A stretch of 64,000 nt of DNA from assembly GCA_964034945.1 (NCBI GenBank), contig OZ035960.1:28941487-29005486 (forward strand), written 5' to 3'. The stretch comes from Chrysopilus asiliformis (Eukaryota; Arthropoda; Insecta; Diptera; Rhagionidae). This document shows, one piece after another, positions 1 through 10,822 of the stretch. Below the pieces are notes generated by a model, which worked only from the letters and a program-made list of their open reading frames with translations, ran no database searches and was not told where the DNA came from. A program made the translations under genes and the position numbers. Positions within the stretch are counted from its first letter, which is position 1. Every line of letters starts with the position of its first letter.

Positions 1-1227
1 ACAAACGCATCAGCTATTGATAGTGAAAATATTACTCCCTTGTTTGTTTCAAAAGATGGTGTAATGTGGCAACCACAAAGTAGCATCAAAGTAGCCGATT
101 TCGACATGAAAATATAATTTCTCTTACTCCTGGTGCAACGAGATATGCAAAAGTTCGTGTTGATGAAATCAAAGATGCTTTTTTACTGTTCTTTCCACCA
201 AATATTAAGAGTATTATTTTGAAACAGTCTAATGCATATGCACAAGCTCAGCATGGTGAAAATTTCATAGAAATGGATTCCAATATGTTGCAAGCATATA
301 TTGGGGTTCTGATTTTAGCTGGTGTTTACAGGTTAGATATTACGGAATTTTACTTTGTTTCAAGAGATATTATCGTTTCGTTCTTGTTTTTAGATCCAAA
401 AATGAAACTTGATTTATTTAATGGTGAATATGGTCGTCCAGTATTTAGAGCGATTATGTCAAAAAAAAATGTTTCTTTACATGAACCAGGTTATTCGTTT
501 TGATGATGCTATGAGTAGACGACAACAAAGATCTTCTGATAAATTTGCACCAATTCGGGAATTGTTCGAAAAATGGTCTAATTTATTGGCAGATTATTAT
601 AATCCACATGAATGTGTTACCGTTGACGAGCAACTGCTTGGTTTTCGTGGACAGCTGCAAAAGAAAACAAATAGATGGCCAATGGCTGTTTTTGGAAATA
701 TGATTGATATATCTGCCTTAAATTCTCTAAATATTTTCAAAGAAGTGAATCCGAATTGGCAAACAGCACAAAAAACAACAATATGAAGAAATTTTCTGCG
801 GGAACTTGGTTTTTTTTCTTGCAAAACCATACGCTAGAAGTGGTAAGCCAAGATCAGTGTCATCAGCATCTGTACTTTCAGCTGTTTTACAAGAAAGTTC
901 ACTAGCTCCCCATCCTTTACCAAAACGATCAAGAAGCGTTCCACCACAATTAAAAGCCAGATCTAGATGCCACATTTGCTACGAAGAAAATACTGCCATG
1001 TGTGAAACAATTTGCTATTTCTGCACAAAAGGGGCTTGTAAAAAGCAACATAATCGAAATGTTTGTGTAAAATGTATACACGAAAAGCTAATTTGAACTT
1101 AATTAAAGCACTCTATGTTTTTTTGTTTTTCTAATAAAGTAAAAAATCAAATATATTTTCATTTCGATTCAAGAAATCCTGGAAAATACACTAACAACCC
1201 ATATGCGTAGAAATCTACGCACGAGGG
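1..1227 (+). pseudogene. piggyBac-type transposase relic, internally deleted
   Basis: Cut-and-paste transposase of the piggyBac (DDE_Tnp_1_7) family, broken. Reading starts off the left edge, shifts frame near 105 and again in the A-run at 462-470, meets a stop at 784-786, and resumes in another frame from about 806 to 1096. Recognisable blocks are the TVDEQLLGFRG catalytic-core motif (about 621-651), the WPMAVFGNMIDIS block (about 678-715) and a C-terminal Cys-rich zinc-binding domain (Cys pairs CHIC, CETICYFC, CVKC; 970-1075). The first two blocks should be far apart but are nearly joined, so much of the catalytic domain is missing. An AATAAA lies at 1133. A hairpin (CGTAG/CTACG, 1206-1219) precedes a GAGGG end at 1227 followed by TAAA, which fits a decayed TTAA-flanked right terminus. 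It cannot encode an active enzyme. Confidence 0.85.
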
Positions 1228-1429
1228 TAAACAACGTAAGTTTTTTTGAGGAGCAGATGAAGGTTAAATTAGTAATCATTATTTTATGTTTTTTTGTTTT
1301 TATTTGTATTTCCTTTTTCCTAAGTTTTATTATTTTTTATAGAATTTATTTTTATGGAAACTGAACTGAATTACTTTGTAACAAACTATTATTAAAGTGC
1401 GTTTTTTTGTTTTCAGTTTCCATACAATG

Positions 1430-1572
1430 TGTAACGAAATATAACGTTATAACGTAACGAAATGAAATTTTTTATCGTTACAAAACGAAATAACGTAACG
1501 AAATAAAAGTTCAATTTCGTTACGTAACGAAATGAATAACGTTACGATTTTTTATTTCGTTTCCCGTCCCTG
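1430..1572. mobile_element. hAT-like MITE fragment (GTAACGAAA family)
   Basis: The stretch is dense in alternating GTAACG/CGTTAC words and ends in CCCGTCCCTG, the same right end as the complete copy at 20345-21050. No matching left terminus (CAGGGATGG) was found upstream, so this looks like a 5'-truncated copy. A second partial copy lies at 63175-63292. Confidence 0.55.
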
Positions 1573-1739
1573 ATATTATTCACGACATAATTAATCAATT
1601 AGTTGTGATACCTCGGGAGTGTACGTTGAGGAAAGGCTGAATTTACTTGATTCAAGTGCAACTCCACATTTCTAAGTAACCGGCGCCATTTGCAAGACTT
1701 TTGAGGTTAACTACGCTGCCGATTTCAGTGCTTTCATTT

Positions 1740-2062
1740 TCGAAGCGGCCAGCACGGGGTGCTCCACATCGTGGTTTCAGGGCTCCGGTTCTGGCTTCAG
1801 GCTTGTGCTGCTACTGCAAGAAAAGGCTCCTTTGCCATCGCTACATTTATTGCCTGGCTTTATCATTTTAATTTTGCTTGCTGTTCTTGCAAAGTGAGAC
1901 TGCTTCTACATTGTTGCTGCTACAGTACTTTGCTGCTTGCGTATTGCTCAACACCGCTTTTCGGCTGCCTTGACTTAGCGGTTGTCGGCTTTTTTATATT
2001 TGCCTGGCTTTCAGTCTGGTCATAAACAAATTATATAAAGACTGTTTTTCTCTAACAACTCA
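1740..2062. repeat. Repeat with 48-base inverted match to 5470-5517
   Basis: The segment is relatively GC-rich and rich in TGCTGC/GCTTG words. Its end (2015-2062, containing AATTATATAAAGACTG) is the inverted complement of 5470-5517, differing at a few bases. The 5470 copy sits directly upstream of a LINE ORF1 fragment, so both may be LINE 5' leader sequence. The open frame across 1759-2025 has no recognisable protein features and is probably not coding. Confidence 0.4.
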
Positions 2063-2440
2063 GCTTTGAAAAATAATCCCCCCTAGCAGCAGATATGCAT
2101 GCGGTTGGCAGCGCACACGAGCAGCGGAGCATGTCGCTTGGTCGAAGAAAAACATTCAATTCATTTTCAAACTCTCTGATCAACACGAAGTTTTACCGAA
2201 ATCGTAGTTTTCTATCAACTTTTGGGAAAGTACCGCTAGCTACAACGGTTACCTCCCATACAATTTTTCTTAAATACAAATTTCTCGAACACTGCGCTTG
2301 TGAGAAAAAATGCATATAATCAAAATTAAAGGAAATAATCTTGCCTACATTTTTAATTTTAGGAGGTGAACTCCACCTCAACTGATACTCTCTTTTACAG
2401 TTAAGTTCGATTTCTTAACTATGCTCGATTGGATATTGTT
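2063..2440. other. Unassigned spacer
   Basis: No coding, RNA or repeat signal was recognised here; open frames are short and low in complexity. Confidence 0.4.
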
Positions 2441-2444
2441 AGGG

Positions 2445-3046
2445 AATCACAAAAACTTTAAAAATTTGTAACATCTTAACCGATTGAAATGATATTGAAC
2501 ATTTTCGAAAGGTAATTTCTTGTCACAAAAAATATTTTTTGACTTCCTCTCCCTCCCCTTCACCGTCATATTGTAAAATTCAATTTAGTGACAATATATA
2601 TAAAATTTGGGAGTAAATGCGTTATTTAAAAAAAATCAAAAAAATCGAATACAAGACAATTGTATATATTTTACTGATTTTCGATTGGTTTTTATGTTTT
2701 CTGTACATAATATTAACTCAAAAGATTTAGGAGTTTAAAATTAATTAGAAATTCATTTAAAAGAAAAAGTTTTTTTTTTTTTTTGAGAAAGTTTCCGTCT
2801 GGAATAAATCTGTGAAAATTTTGAGTTTCTGGAAGTATTTTGACACTTTCAAACCTTCTTTGAAGTTGTTGCTGTTTTTCTTGAAATATTTTAAATTTCG
2901 TCACTAAATTGAATTTTACAATATGAAGGTGAGGGGGAGGGAGAGGAAGTCAAAAAATATTTTTTTGTCACAAGGAATTACCTTTCGAAAATGTTCAATA
3001 TCATCTAATTCGGTTAACCCGTTACAAATTTTTAAAGTTTTTGTGA
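2445..3046. mobile_element. Fold-back element, ~150-base arms
   Basis: Bases 2445-2593 are repeated as the inverted complement at 2897-3046, including the marked words TTTCGAAAGGTAATT, GACTTCCTCTCCCTCC and AATTTAGTGAC. The arms are separated by about 300 bases of AT-rich sequence with no coding potential. A transcript would form a long hairpin. No clear target duplication was found. Confidence 0.75.
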
Positions 3047-3746
3047 TTTCGAATTTTCGCCGACTTTGACCCCCTCCTCTCCGCCTACTGGAATTTATTC
3101 CACGAAACAAAAAAATACGGGTATCTTTTTTTTAGGTCTCTAACTACATCCAAATGAAAAAAGTTAAAAAAAAAACAAAGGTGACTTTCAAGCTCCATTC
3201 AAGTCGAGTATGAAGTTTTTACATATCTCTAACGGTTCATGAGATAATTTGAAAAACATTATTTTTCACATATTTTTTCGGAAACTTTAAATATTGCAGA
3301 AGAAAGTCATGTAATGCTCACATCTTTTTTTTGAATTGTTTAAATCATACTTTAAATTGTTTAAATAAAATACATTTACTTGCTTTATCAAACTACAATT
3401 CTGTGGAAATTTGATAAAACTTGAAACTTACATTCTCAAAGCAATTTAAAAATATGAACAAAATATAACAAGATAAAATTTTTAGTTTGCTGATTATTTT
3501 AACGTTTAAAGTTCAAAATAAATTTTGAATTAACACACAAACTAAAAATTTTGTCATGTCACATATTTATTGTTAGCAATCAAAATATTCAAATCGAAAA
3601 CCTGCGGAAGGAAAAAATACGCACGCACAAAAAAACACACACACAAAATACAAACACACAAAAAAAACACCAAACACACTTGCCCCCGCTTCGTGTCGCT
3701 TGCATAAGAATTCAACGAGAATAAAACGAACTAGAAACGAAAACTG
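3047..3746. other. AT-rich spacer with CA-rich tract
   Basis: No gene was recognised. A degenerate CACACA/CAAA tract lies at about 3620-3680. The remainder is A/T-rich with no repeat partner found in this window. Confidence 0.4.
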
Positions 3747-4007
3747 CTTTTAACCAGTGATGCCAGATTGTGGTAAATTTACCTCTTTATGGTAAATCTC
3801 AACCTGAAAGGTAAAAAGGGAATTTACGAGCTCTCCAGAACAAAAAAAAGGTAAATTTTGTGTTAGCGACAAATTACGAAAATTTCTCGTTTTTTTATAA
3901 ATTAATGTGAATGTGGCAACGATCTAAGAACTTTAAAAGTTGACCACGATGGTATATTGATGACTTTCAAAATAAATGTGCAGCAGCGCCACATTCAATA
4001 TTACGTA

Positions 4008-4759
4008 TAGGGATGCCAACGATGCCTCGATGTTTGCAAAACATCGAGGTATCGTTGAAAAATATCGAGTTTTAACCTCGATGTTGAACAGGCCGATATA
4101 TCGAGGTATCGATGTTGTTATCCACGATGTTAGAACATTACTCTTCATAAAATTAGTAGAGAAAATAATTTTAGCTGATTTAATATAGCCACTCGACTTA
4201 AAGATTTGTTTCAAATTTTCTTTGATATCAATTTTCGGTTTCATCTTTCTAGAAGATTTTGCAAAAAATATCAGAGCTAGCCATGCAATTTTACAGAGAA
4301 GTTTGGTCCTGATGTGGAAATCCGTTAACCGGAAGTAACCAAAACGGCGGCTTTTTAAAAACTATGCGGTTTTTTGCGATTTATTCCGAAACTAACCATT
4401 TTCCAGTAGTCTTATGTATTACAAAACTTGGAGACAATAAAATTTGCTACATTTATGTCTTTTACGAGAACTCCGTTATGAAGATATGCCGGTATTTCAA
4501 AAAAATTAGTTTTTTGCGAATATCTCGAAAACTAACGGGTTTTTGGTCGTTCAACGTATAAGAAGAATTAAAACCGTGTTAATTCTACTCCACCCACAGT
4601 AGAGCATCCGCCAGGTGGCTAAATTATTTATTAAATTTAACTTTTTCAAAACATCGGAAAAACATGTTTTCAGGACGATGTTTTTTGACATCGATGTCGC
4701 CTTAAAAAAAACATCGATTTTCGATATATCGAGGTTTTATGAACGATGTTGCATCCCTA
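4008..4759. mobile_element. hAT-like MITE (TAGGGATGC family), copy 1
   Basis: It begins TAGGGATGCCAACGAT and ends GTTGCATCCCTA, with clustered subterminal words ACATCGAGGTATCGA in both orientations near each end. A 761-base copy at 56625-57385 is nearly identical along its length, which fixes both ends. The 8-base flanks of this copy match poorly. Open frames inside are not protein-like. Confidence 0.8.
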
Positions 4760-5079
4760 ATTGTATGACATTACTCCAGGGTAAAATTTACTCTGACTTA
4801 CGATCTTTTTTTTTTGCATTTCTTTGGACTGAAATGTCATTTGCTGTTTCAAATTTTTCCGGCCATGCTGATTGGATTTTGCATTGACGAAACTGCCGCG
4901 ATTTGGTGAGAACTTTGTTTAGTCAATTATTGATATCATAATTATTTATATAACATATTTTGCAGTTAAAATATCGAAGCTATTTTAAGTTAAACAAAAC
5001 ATGTGTACTTTCCCATTTTTTGTGTTTTTGTGTACCTACCTAAACGCATCGTTTTCAACATTGGGGGTCTAGTGGGACG

Positions 5080-5142
5080 CCTGTAGCAACGGACACAAAC
5101 GACCAGGTATGATACCTGATCGTTTGTACCCGTTGCTGCAGG
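5080..5142. repeat. Near-perfect 30-base-arm hairpin
   Basis: The arm at 5080-5110 (GCAACGGACACAAACGACC in its middle) is mirrored at 5111-5142 with about four mismatches and almost no loop. It lies inside the outer hAT element. Confidence 0.75.
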
Positions 5143-5469
5143 ACACTGTTTATACATTTTGTGCTTTGAATTTATGTTTGTTGTACAATTTACGTGGTAA
5201 TTTAGGTAGGTCTTAGGGTTTTGTCAACGTTTTGTTCCGTGGGAAAAAAAGAGGTAAAAATCGACTATTCTGTGGGAAAAAAGGGAAATTCAGGCAAATC
5301 TCGTGGTAAATTTTGCATCGAGCGTCTGGCAACACTGCTTTTAACAAAGGGCGAATCGGGCGAATATAAGCAGCGGCATGTATAGGCGATCACCACGGCT
5401 GCTTGTGGCTAGTCGGCAGCTGCTACGTCACGATGGGGTATTATTTTGAATTTCGGTTTTGCACTAAGT

Positions 5470-6014
5470 TGAGTTGTTAGAAAAAAACAGTCTTTATATA
5501 ATTTGTCTATGGTCTGGTTCTGCCGATTTCAGCTGTTCTTATATTGTGGCTGTATTATTTTGTTTTTGGCTGCCCTGGTTTTTCGACTGCTTGGAAGTGG
5601 AAGGTGTGCTGTACGGCTCCGGCTCTATATCCTACGGTTATTGATTACGTGTGAATTATGGAAGGCAAGAACAATCACCATAAAATCTCGACGAAACGCC
5701 GTAGACATTCAGCCTCGGTTTCGCCAATCTCTTCAGAAGCTTCGCAACTGCAGGACGCAAACGTAGGGAAAACTCTGTTTGCACAACTTAGTCAACTGTA
5801 GGATAACAAACTAAAAAGTTTAGCAACAAAAGACGATATCGAACCCCTCAGAGCGCTAATAGAGAAAATTGATAAGAATGTCAGTGATCTTGAGCTCAAA
5901 TGCGTAGAAAACTACTGCAAGATAGACCAGCAACAAAGTGAAATAAACTCGATGGGAAAAAGCATTAATGTTTTAGACCTGTTTATGAAAAGAAACAATT
6001 TAATTTTTCAATGA
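5470..6014 (+). pseudogene. LINE ORF1 fragment with 5' leader
   Basis: ORF1 (nucleic-acid-binding accessory protein) of a non-LTR retrotransposon, 5' portion only. The frame starts ATG at 5658 and continues to a stop at 6012-6014, with one in-frame TAG at about 5799. The N terminus is basic (KRRRHSASVSPISSEASQ). It is followed by a heptad-like coiled coil (residues ~50-115) ending in the KRNNLIF motif that normally leads into the RNA-binding domain, which is missing here. 5470-5657 is leader sequence whose first 48 bases are the inverted complement of 2015-2062. The piece abuts a LINE fragment of opposite orientation at 6031-6135. Confidence 0.65.
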
Positions 6015-6030
6015 AAATATTTATTTCCAT

Positions 6031-6135
6031 TCACTTATGATTAACTTTTCTTAGTTTATTATTTTCAATATTGTCCCAAACACGTTGCCATTGTTGTTGA
6101 AATTTTTGTTTTATAATGTGTTTCAAGTCGTGCTG
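6031..6135 (-). pseudogene. LINE reverse-transcriptase downstream fragment
   Basis: The minus strand reads 34 codons to a stop, containing KQKFQQQWQRVWDN followed by NNKLRKV. This pattern (short helix, xxWQxxWDxxxxNKLRxV) is typical of the region downstream of the catalytic domain in insect Jockey/I-type LINEs. Only this scrap survives. Confidence 0.6.
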
Positions 6136-6360
6136 TAAGAAGTGAAAGGAGGAAAGGAGTAGTCCGAATTTTGATGTATAGAACGATTATGTGAAATCAT
6201 ATTCTAAAAAGATTTTACCTTAATAAATTTTTCAATACGAACTGAACTGAAATAAAAATCTTTTGTAATCACTTACGTAGTTCATTTTTGTGTCCGATGA
6301 TTGGTTCGGTGCGTTACAGGTACTAAATCTAATATAGTTCCATATGATATATCCTATCTT
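6136..6360 (+). repeat. Family C repeat, copy C5 (internally deleted)
   Basis: The opening GGAAAGGAGTAGTCCGA block joins almost directly to the tail (TAGTTCATTTTTGTGTCCGA, then GCGTTACA and CATATGATATA). The middle, with its GACGGACA run, is lost. Compare the full copy at 8525-9180. Confidence 0.65.
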
Positions 6361-6361
6361 A

Positions 6362-6742
6362 ATATTATATAAAAATGGATGTTTGTCTATTTGTTGGTCT
6401 GTTTGATATTACAAAACTCAAAAACTACTAGACCGATTTTTACTCGGTTTTTTGCAAAATAATCTGCGTTGCCAGGTTTTTAGCTATGTTAGATTTTCAA
6501 AATTCGAAACGGAAGGTCCTGAAACGATAACACAAATGTCCTTTTTCCAATTTTTCTCGCAAAAAATTGCTTTGGGAGGTTTTCAGAGTTCTTATCACGC
6601 ATCTGGTGTTGGAATTTCAAAATTCGAAACGAAAGGACAACATTTTTTCCCGAAAGTTTTTAAGTTATTTATGGTTTTTTGGCATTCTAAAATTCATACA
6701 AAAAACTTTAAGCCTGCAACGAAGGGTCTGCTAATAGAGTAT
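6362..6742 (+). repeat. Family A repeat, copy A1
   Basis: It starts TATAAAAATGGATGTTTGT, then ACAAAACTCAAAAACTACT and GACCGATTTTTAC. Two tandem versions of a core with TTCAAAATTCGAAACGGAAGGTCCTG-type words follow, and it ends GCAACGAAGGGTCTGCTAATA. The same order is seen at 13262, 13619 and 45173. The layout resembles widespread insect short interspersed repeats; the class (possibly Helitron-related) is not settled here. Confidence 0.65.
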
Positions 6743-8355
6743 AAAATATTACGACCATTCTTGTATTGAAATATGTATTGAATAATTTTGGGAACTGGTA
6801 CAATTTTTCTGTAGGAATGTCTACCATATTTGGCCACTACGCCGTCTTTTGCATGAGATTTTGGGGAACGGCACCCATGTATTTTTTCCGTGTAAAAATA
6901 AAACAATTTTAGCGACACTATTTAAGATAAATTTCACGTTTATCAGAAGTCACGTTCCTCAATACAACAGATTTTCGGCAATCTCATTAGTATCTTTCGC
7001 TGATACCACCTATCACGTATGTTACGTATCTATTCCACGTTGACTACAATTCTAACGACAATAATTTACAATTATAGTGACAATATTCGAAACAATCCGT
7101 GGTTGGTGGTTCTTGAATTTCGTGTTTCTTGAAATTCACGCAAATCTAAAAAGCGAACTGTGCACAAAGTTCTTAACTATTGTTAAAGCAAAGAAAACCC
7201 CAACTCCTCCAAGAAGTGGAAATCTGTCGCTAAGGTAGCAGTCGCGGTTTTGTTATTACAAGAAAGTGTTACTCAAGCATAGATACTTACATTTTACCAG
7301 TTGCCACACAGATTCCAGGTGCGTACAAAATTTGTAACTAAGCAAGAATCTATATTTATTCGAGAAGACGTACACAAATACGAGAACACATTTGTAAATA
7401 GGCAACATTTTAAAAGAAACCTATATATGTCGCCTCGAACATATCCTTGAAGTTCAACCTTAATTTCGTATGTGACGAAAGTATTTTATTTTTTGTTGTT
7501 GTGTTTAGTTTTTGCCTGTTCTTGCCGTGTAAATAATCGTAAACTATAATTTAGTGTACATATTTACATTTGTGTATATTTTATCATGTGTTTTGTCCCA
7601 CTACACATAGTCTGTGAAAGTTTAAAACTTAAAATAATACTTTAATTGCGTATGTTTCGTGCCTGTTCGTACTTAGAGCAAAAGATAGGATACCTTTGGG
7701 AGAGCTAAGCTGGAATAGTGTGACGTGAAGTAAAGCAAACTACTAAAGTAAATGACATTATTGTTGCTTGAAATATTTAATGCTTATAGCATCGTAATTT
7801 CTACACATGTATTGCACATACACCTAATACTCGTACATACTCAAATATTTAGTTATTATTTATCTAGATCGGTATAGTATAGACACAATAATAATATCAA
7901 CCTTTTTAGATACACCGACTCGTATACAAGTATAAAACAATGCAATGTATATATAGCATGACTGGCACGCGTGTGTATTAAAAACTTTGGATAAACTTTA
8001 GTTTTTAGGATATGATGTTGAATCCTCTTAATATCCTTTTTTTATGTTCATCATTAAGACTTAAACGGGGGCCTAGGGGGAAATTGAAGTTAATTGAAGG
8101 GCGAGCCCTGCAAGTGCGGTCAAATTAGGTAAAATACACACAACGCATACACCATTATTATCCATCGCCATCGGTGGAAATTTTGTGAATATGTTTTCAT
8201 TAGAGTTAATGTTTTGCTATATTTCAATACGGAAAGGACGCTTTTGTCCCTATTTACATTTATTCAGCTGGTAACTCTATAATAATAAAATCTTTATATG
8301 TAGGTACCTACACGGTTAAGGTGAATGTTATATATAATTTCATTTTCCTAATATA
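6743..8355. other. Unassigned 1.6 kb, no gene seen
   Basis: No coding exon with splice sites, RNA gene or repeat shared with the rest of the window was recognised. The short open frame at 6849-7043 lacks any protein-like features. Confidence 0.4.
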
Positions 8356-8524
8356 CAGTCGAGCCCTCTTAAGAGCACATGAATTGGGCTCGGAAAATTT
8401 GTACTGCTAAGCGAGGTGTGCTCTTATCAGGTTTCTTAATAAAATCAGCCCTAATATATGTGTTATACATCGTGATATAAATTTTTAAATTAAAAAGTAT
8501 GTATTTTGAAGTAAAAATAGAAGA

Positions 8525-9180
8525 AAAGCTACAATTGCCAATCGTCAAATACTCTATATGAAGACATACAAAATGTTTCTTTAAAAAATGTCATTTGTAT
8601 AGGAGAGGGGAAAAGGAGTAGTCCGATTGGATTTTGATGTATGGAACGGTCCTGTTAAATCATATTCTAAATAGATTTTGCCTCTATCAATTTTTCAATA
8701 AGAGTCGCCGTTTTCGAGAAAATAAAAAAAAGTATTTAAATTGGGGAGAATGACTGGCCCAACTGGACTTTTATCTATAGATAAGTTATGTAAAATCCTA
8801 TTTTAAACACATTTTACCTGTATAAATGTTTCAATACGACTCACCGTTTTCGAGAAAATTGTGAAAAACTTTTTCATTTGTATGGGGGAGTGAGGAATGT
8901 GATTTTGTCCCTTTTAAGAACTTAGCCTTGCCATTTACGAAAAACACAACTATACAAGAAACACAACTTCAAGTCTAGCTCTATCCTTTCGAAAGTTCTG
9001 GAGTTCAAGGATGGGCAGAAGGACGGACAGAAGGACATACATACGGAAATCAAAATCGTTTGTCATCCCTAACACCATGACGTAGTTCATTTTTGTGTCC
9101 GATGATTGGTTCGATGCGTTACAAACGGTGTACTAAATCTAATATAACCCCATATGATATACCATATAAAGTAAAAAAAA
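8525..9180 (+). repeat. Family C repeat, copy C1 (most complete)
   Basis: In order it holds: CTACAATTGCCAATCGTCAA at the left; GGGGAAAAGGAGTAGTCCG; GATTGGATTTTGATGTATGG; an internally repeated block with CACCGTTTTCGAGAAAAT; TTCAAGTCTAGCTC; a GGACGGACAGAAGGACA run; and the tail GTAGTTCATTTTTGTGTCCG...GATGCGTTACAAACGGT. Other copies lie at 6136, 33010, 34380 (-), 49455, 57425 and 58100. Family B shares this layout. Confidence 0.75.
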
Positions 9181-9496
9181 CGTAGATAAATAAAAAGAAT
9201 TTCTTCTCCATAAAGAAAACATAACTCCACCTAGCGGTGAGATGATACATTCCTTATATTGTTAAGTATACCCTTGAAGTCTATTGTACAAAAACACCAA
9301 AGAACTCGGCAAAATATAGGACAGATCCATTTTTTAACCCGTCTAGGAAAAATCGAGTCAGTCTTTCTCTTCTCCTCCATACAAATAGAAATTGTTTTTC
9401 CGATCTTCTCGAAAATGGTTGATACAAACAAAATTGTTTAGACAAAGTATTTCATAACTTTTTTATACACCAAAATCCAATTTAGCCAAAATTGAA

Positions 9497-9660
9497 TAGA
9501 GTCGATAGCTATATGTCCCGGCCCCGGACAACGCCCCGCTATAATTTTGATTTTAATACCTGTTTACCTATCTTACATATAAGAAAGGTATTAAATTCAG
9601 TTCAAAAACCAAAATCATAATGGGGGCCCGCACATCCCCGGGACATATACCCATCGACTC
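9497..9660. mobile_element. 164-base inverted-repeat element
   Basis: The ends read GAGTCGATAGCTATATGTCC and, reversed, GAGTCGATGGGTATATGTCC, followed by CCGG and GCCCC-rich bases. The middle has the palindrome around AATACC...GGTATT. It is GC-rich at its tips against an AT-rich background. It is followed by a TG microsatellite (about 9707-9722). Confidence 0.65.
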
Positions 9661-10248
9661 AGTTTGATGAGTATATATTTTTATAAGTATATATCCGCAA
9701 CATATCTGTGTGTGTGTGTGTGTCGTATGTATGTATATAACGAAAATTGCGAGATTGACTTCTGCCAGTAAACATTACCCCAATGAAATAAATGAATCGA
9801 TTTTGGAAAAAATAACAGTTTTCGAGAAAATTGCAAAAATCTTTTGAATGGTTCAATTTTTCCCATTTTCGGAAGAGGTTTAACTTTTGACAAAAGTCTG
9901 TTTTGTGCCAAATTTCAACTTTCTGCTTAATTCGTTCTAGAGTTTTCAAATTTTTCAATTAGTTCTCGGGTTTTCAAATTTTTGGAAAAAAAACACTTTA
10001 CCGTTGGTAGATATAGTGCTTTCCAAAACATATTTAAAGATTTTATCGCTCGGCGTTAGATGCCGCACTCCAAATTGTTCCTAAAAAAAATTCAAACTGC
10101 TTTAAACCGTTATTTTTCAACTGATTTCAAAACCGTAGACGCGATAAGATGCGTATAAAGAATATCTGTCAACCTTGGGATTAGTTGCCCACCTTGGATG
10201 AAAAATTCGCCTACGCTACTGGAAAAACCAAAAATCTGGAGCTCTTAA

Positions 10249-10452
10249 CACGTTGACTGCCCAACCAATTTTGCAAATGTTTAAAAATAAATGCCGATAC
10301 ATTTTCTTTGTGATTTGTGCTGTTTTCAACATAACAACAGATATATATTTTTTGCAAGCCGTGGCCCCCAGGAAAATATCACTAGTTATTAAATAAGATA
10401 GACATAGCCCCAATGTATTAAAACGCTTTTGGACGATTTTTGTACCTCAGCG
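10249..10452. mobile_element. Possible piggyBac-like MITE (TTAA-flanked)
   Basis: TTAA precedes CACGTTGACTGC (10245-10248) and follows CTCAGCG (10453-10456). The TIR match is short (TTAAC..G.TGA in both orientations), so the call rests mainly on the TTAA pair. A second TTAACACATTGACTGCC left end is seen at about 18019. Confidence 0.4.
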
Positions 10453-10822
10453 TTAAGTGGATTTAGCTGTATTTTATTTGTAAGAAAGGTGTGATATTTT
10501 ATTTATTGTGATATTTTATAAATAGTTAAGAACATATTTAAAAAAAACACCTTTTGTGCAGACAATTAAAAACCGATATATTTTTTTATAATTTTCTCGT
10601 TTTCATTTTCTTTGTACACTAGATGCAATCAAATAACTCTATGAGTGATTTTTTAGCAAAATTATTTTATGCTCCTAACCAGTTTGTGTTCTTAACAGAG
10701 ATGGTGCTAAGCGGGTAATTCCGAGTAAATATGTAGCAAAAAATGTAACGTGTATTAGAATTATGTGTTCTTCAGCCGTTCTTTGCTGCTAAGCGTGTTT
10801 CTCTTAAGCGGGTCCGACTGTA

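Larger units (their letters stand above)
3755..5337. mobile_element. hAT-like element with perfect 8-bp TSD
   Basis: The ends are CAGTGATGCCAGA on the left and, reversed, CAGTGTTGCCAGA on the right. The flanks are a perfect 8-base duplication CTTTTAAC at 3747-3754 and 5338-5345, diagnostic of hAT-type insertion. The element is 1583 bases, of which 752 (4008-4759) are a second nested element. The outer element has subterminal GGTAAATTT words at both ends and no transposase frame, so it is non-autonomous. Confidence 0.85.
8356..10820. mobile_element. Tigger/pogo-like element with TA target duplication
   Basis: The left end is CAGTCGAGCCCTCTTAAGAG. The right end, reversed, is CAGTCGGACCCGCTTAAGAG (16 of the first 20 bases agree). 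TA lies on each side (8354-8355, 10821-10822). CAGT-starting TIRs with TA duplication are typical of pogo/Tigger elements. GCTAAGCG words recur just inside both ends. No transposase was recognised. The interior holds a family C repeat (8525-9180), an inverted-repeat element (9497-9660) and a TTAA-flanked element (10249-10452). Confidence 0.7.

Noticed and set aside
1759..2025. 88-codon Cys/Leu-rich frame as a small membrane protein
   Set aside because: Composition follows GCTGC/TTGC words of a likely LINE leader; no orthologue-like motif or signal peptide structure is convincing.
6694..6918. Coding exon on the minus strand
   Set aside because: It overlaps the end of family A copy A1 and lacks splice sites or recognisable motifs.
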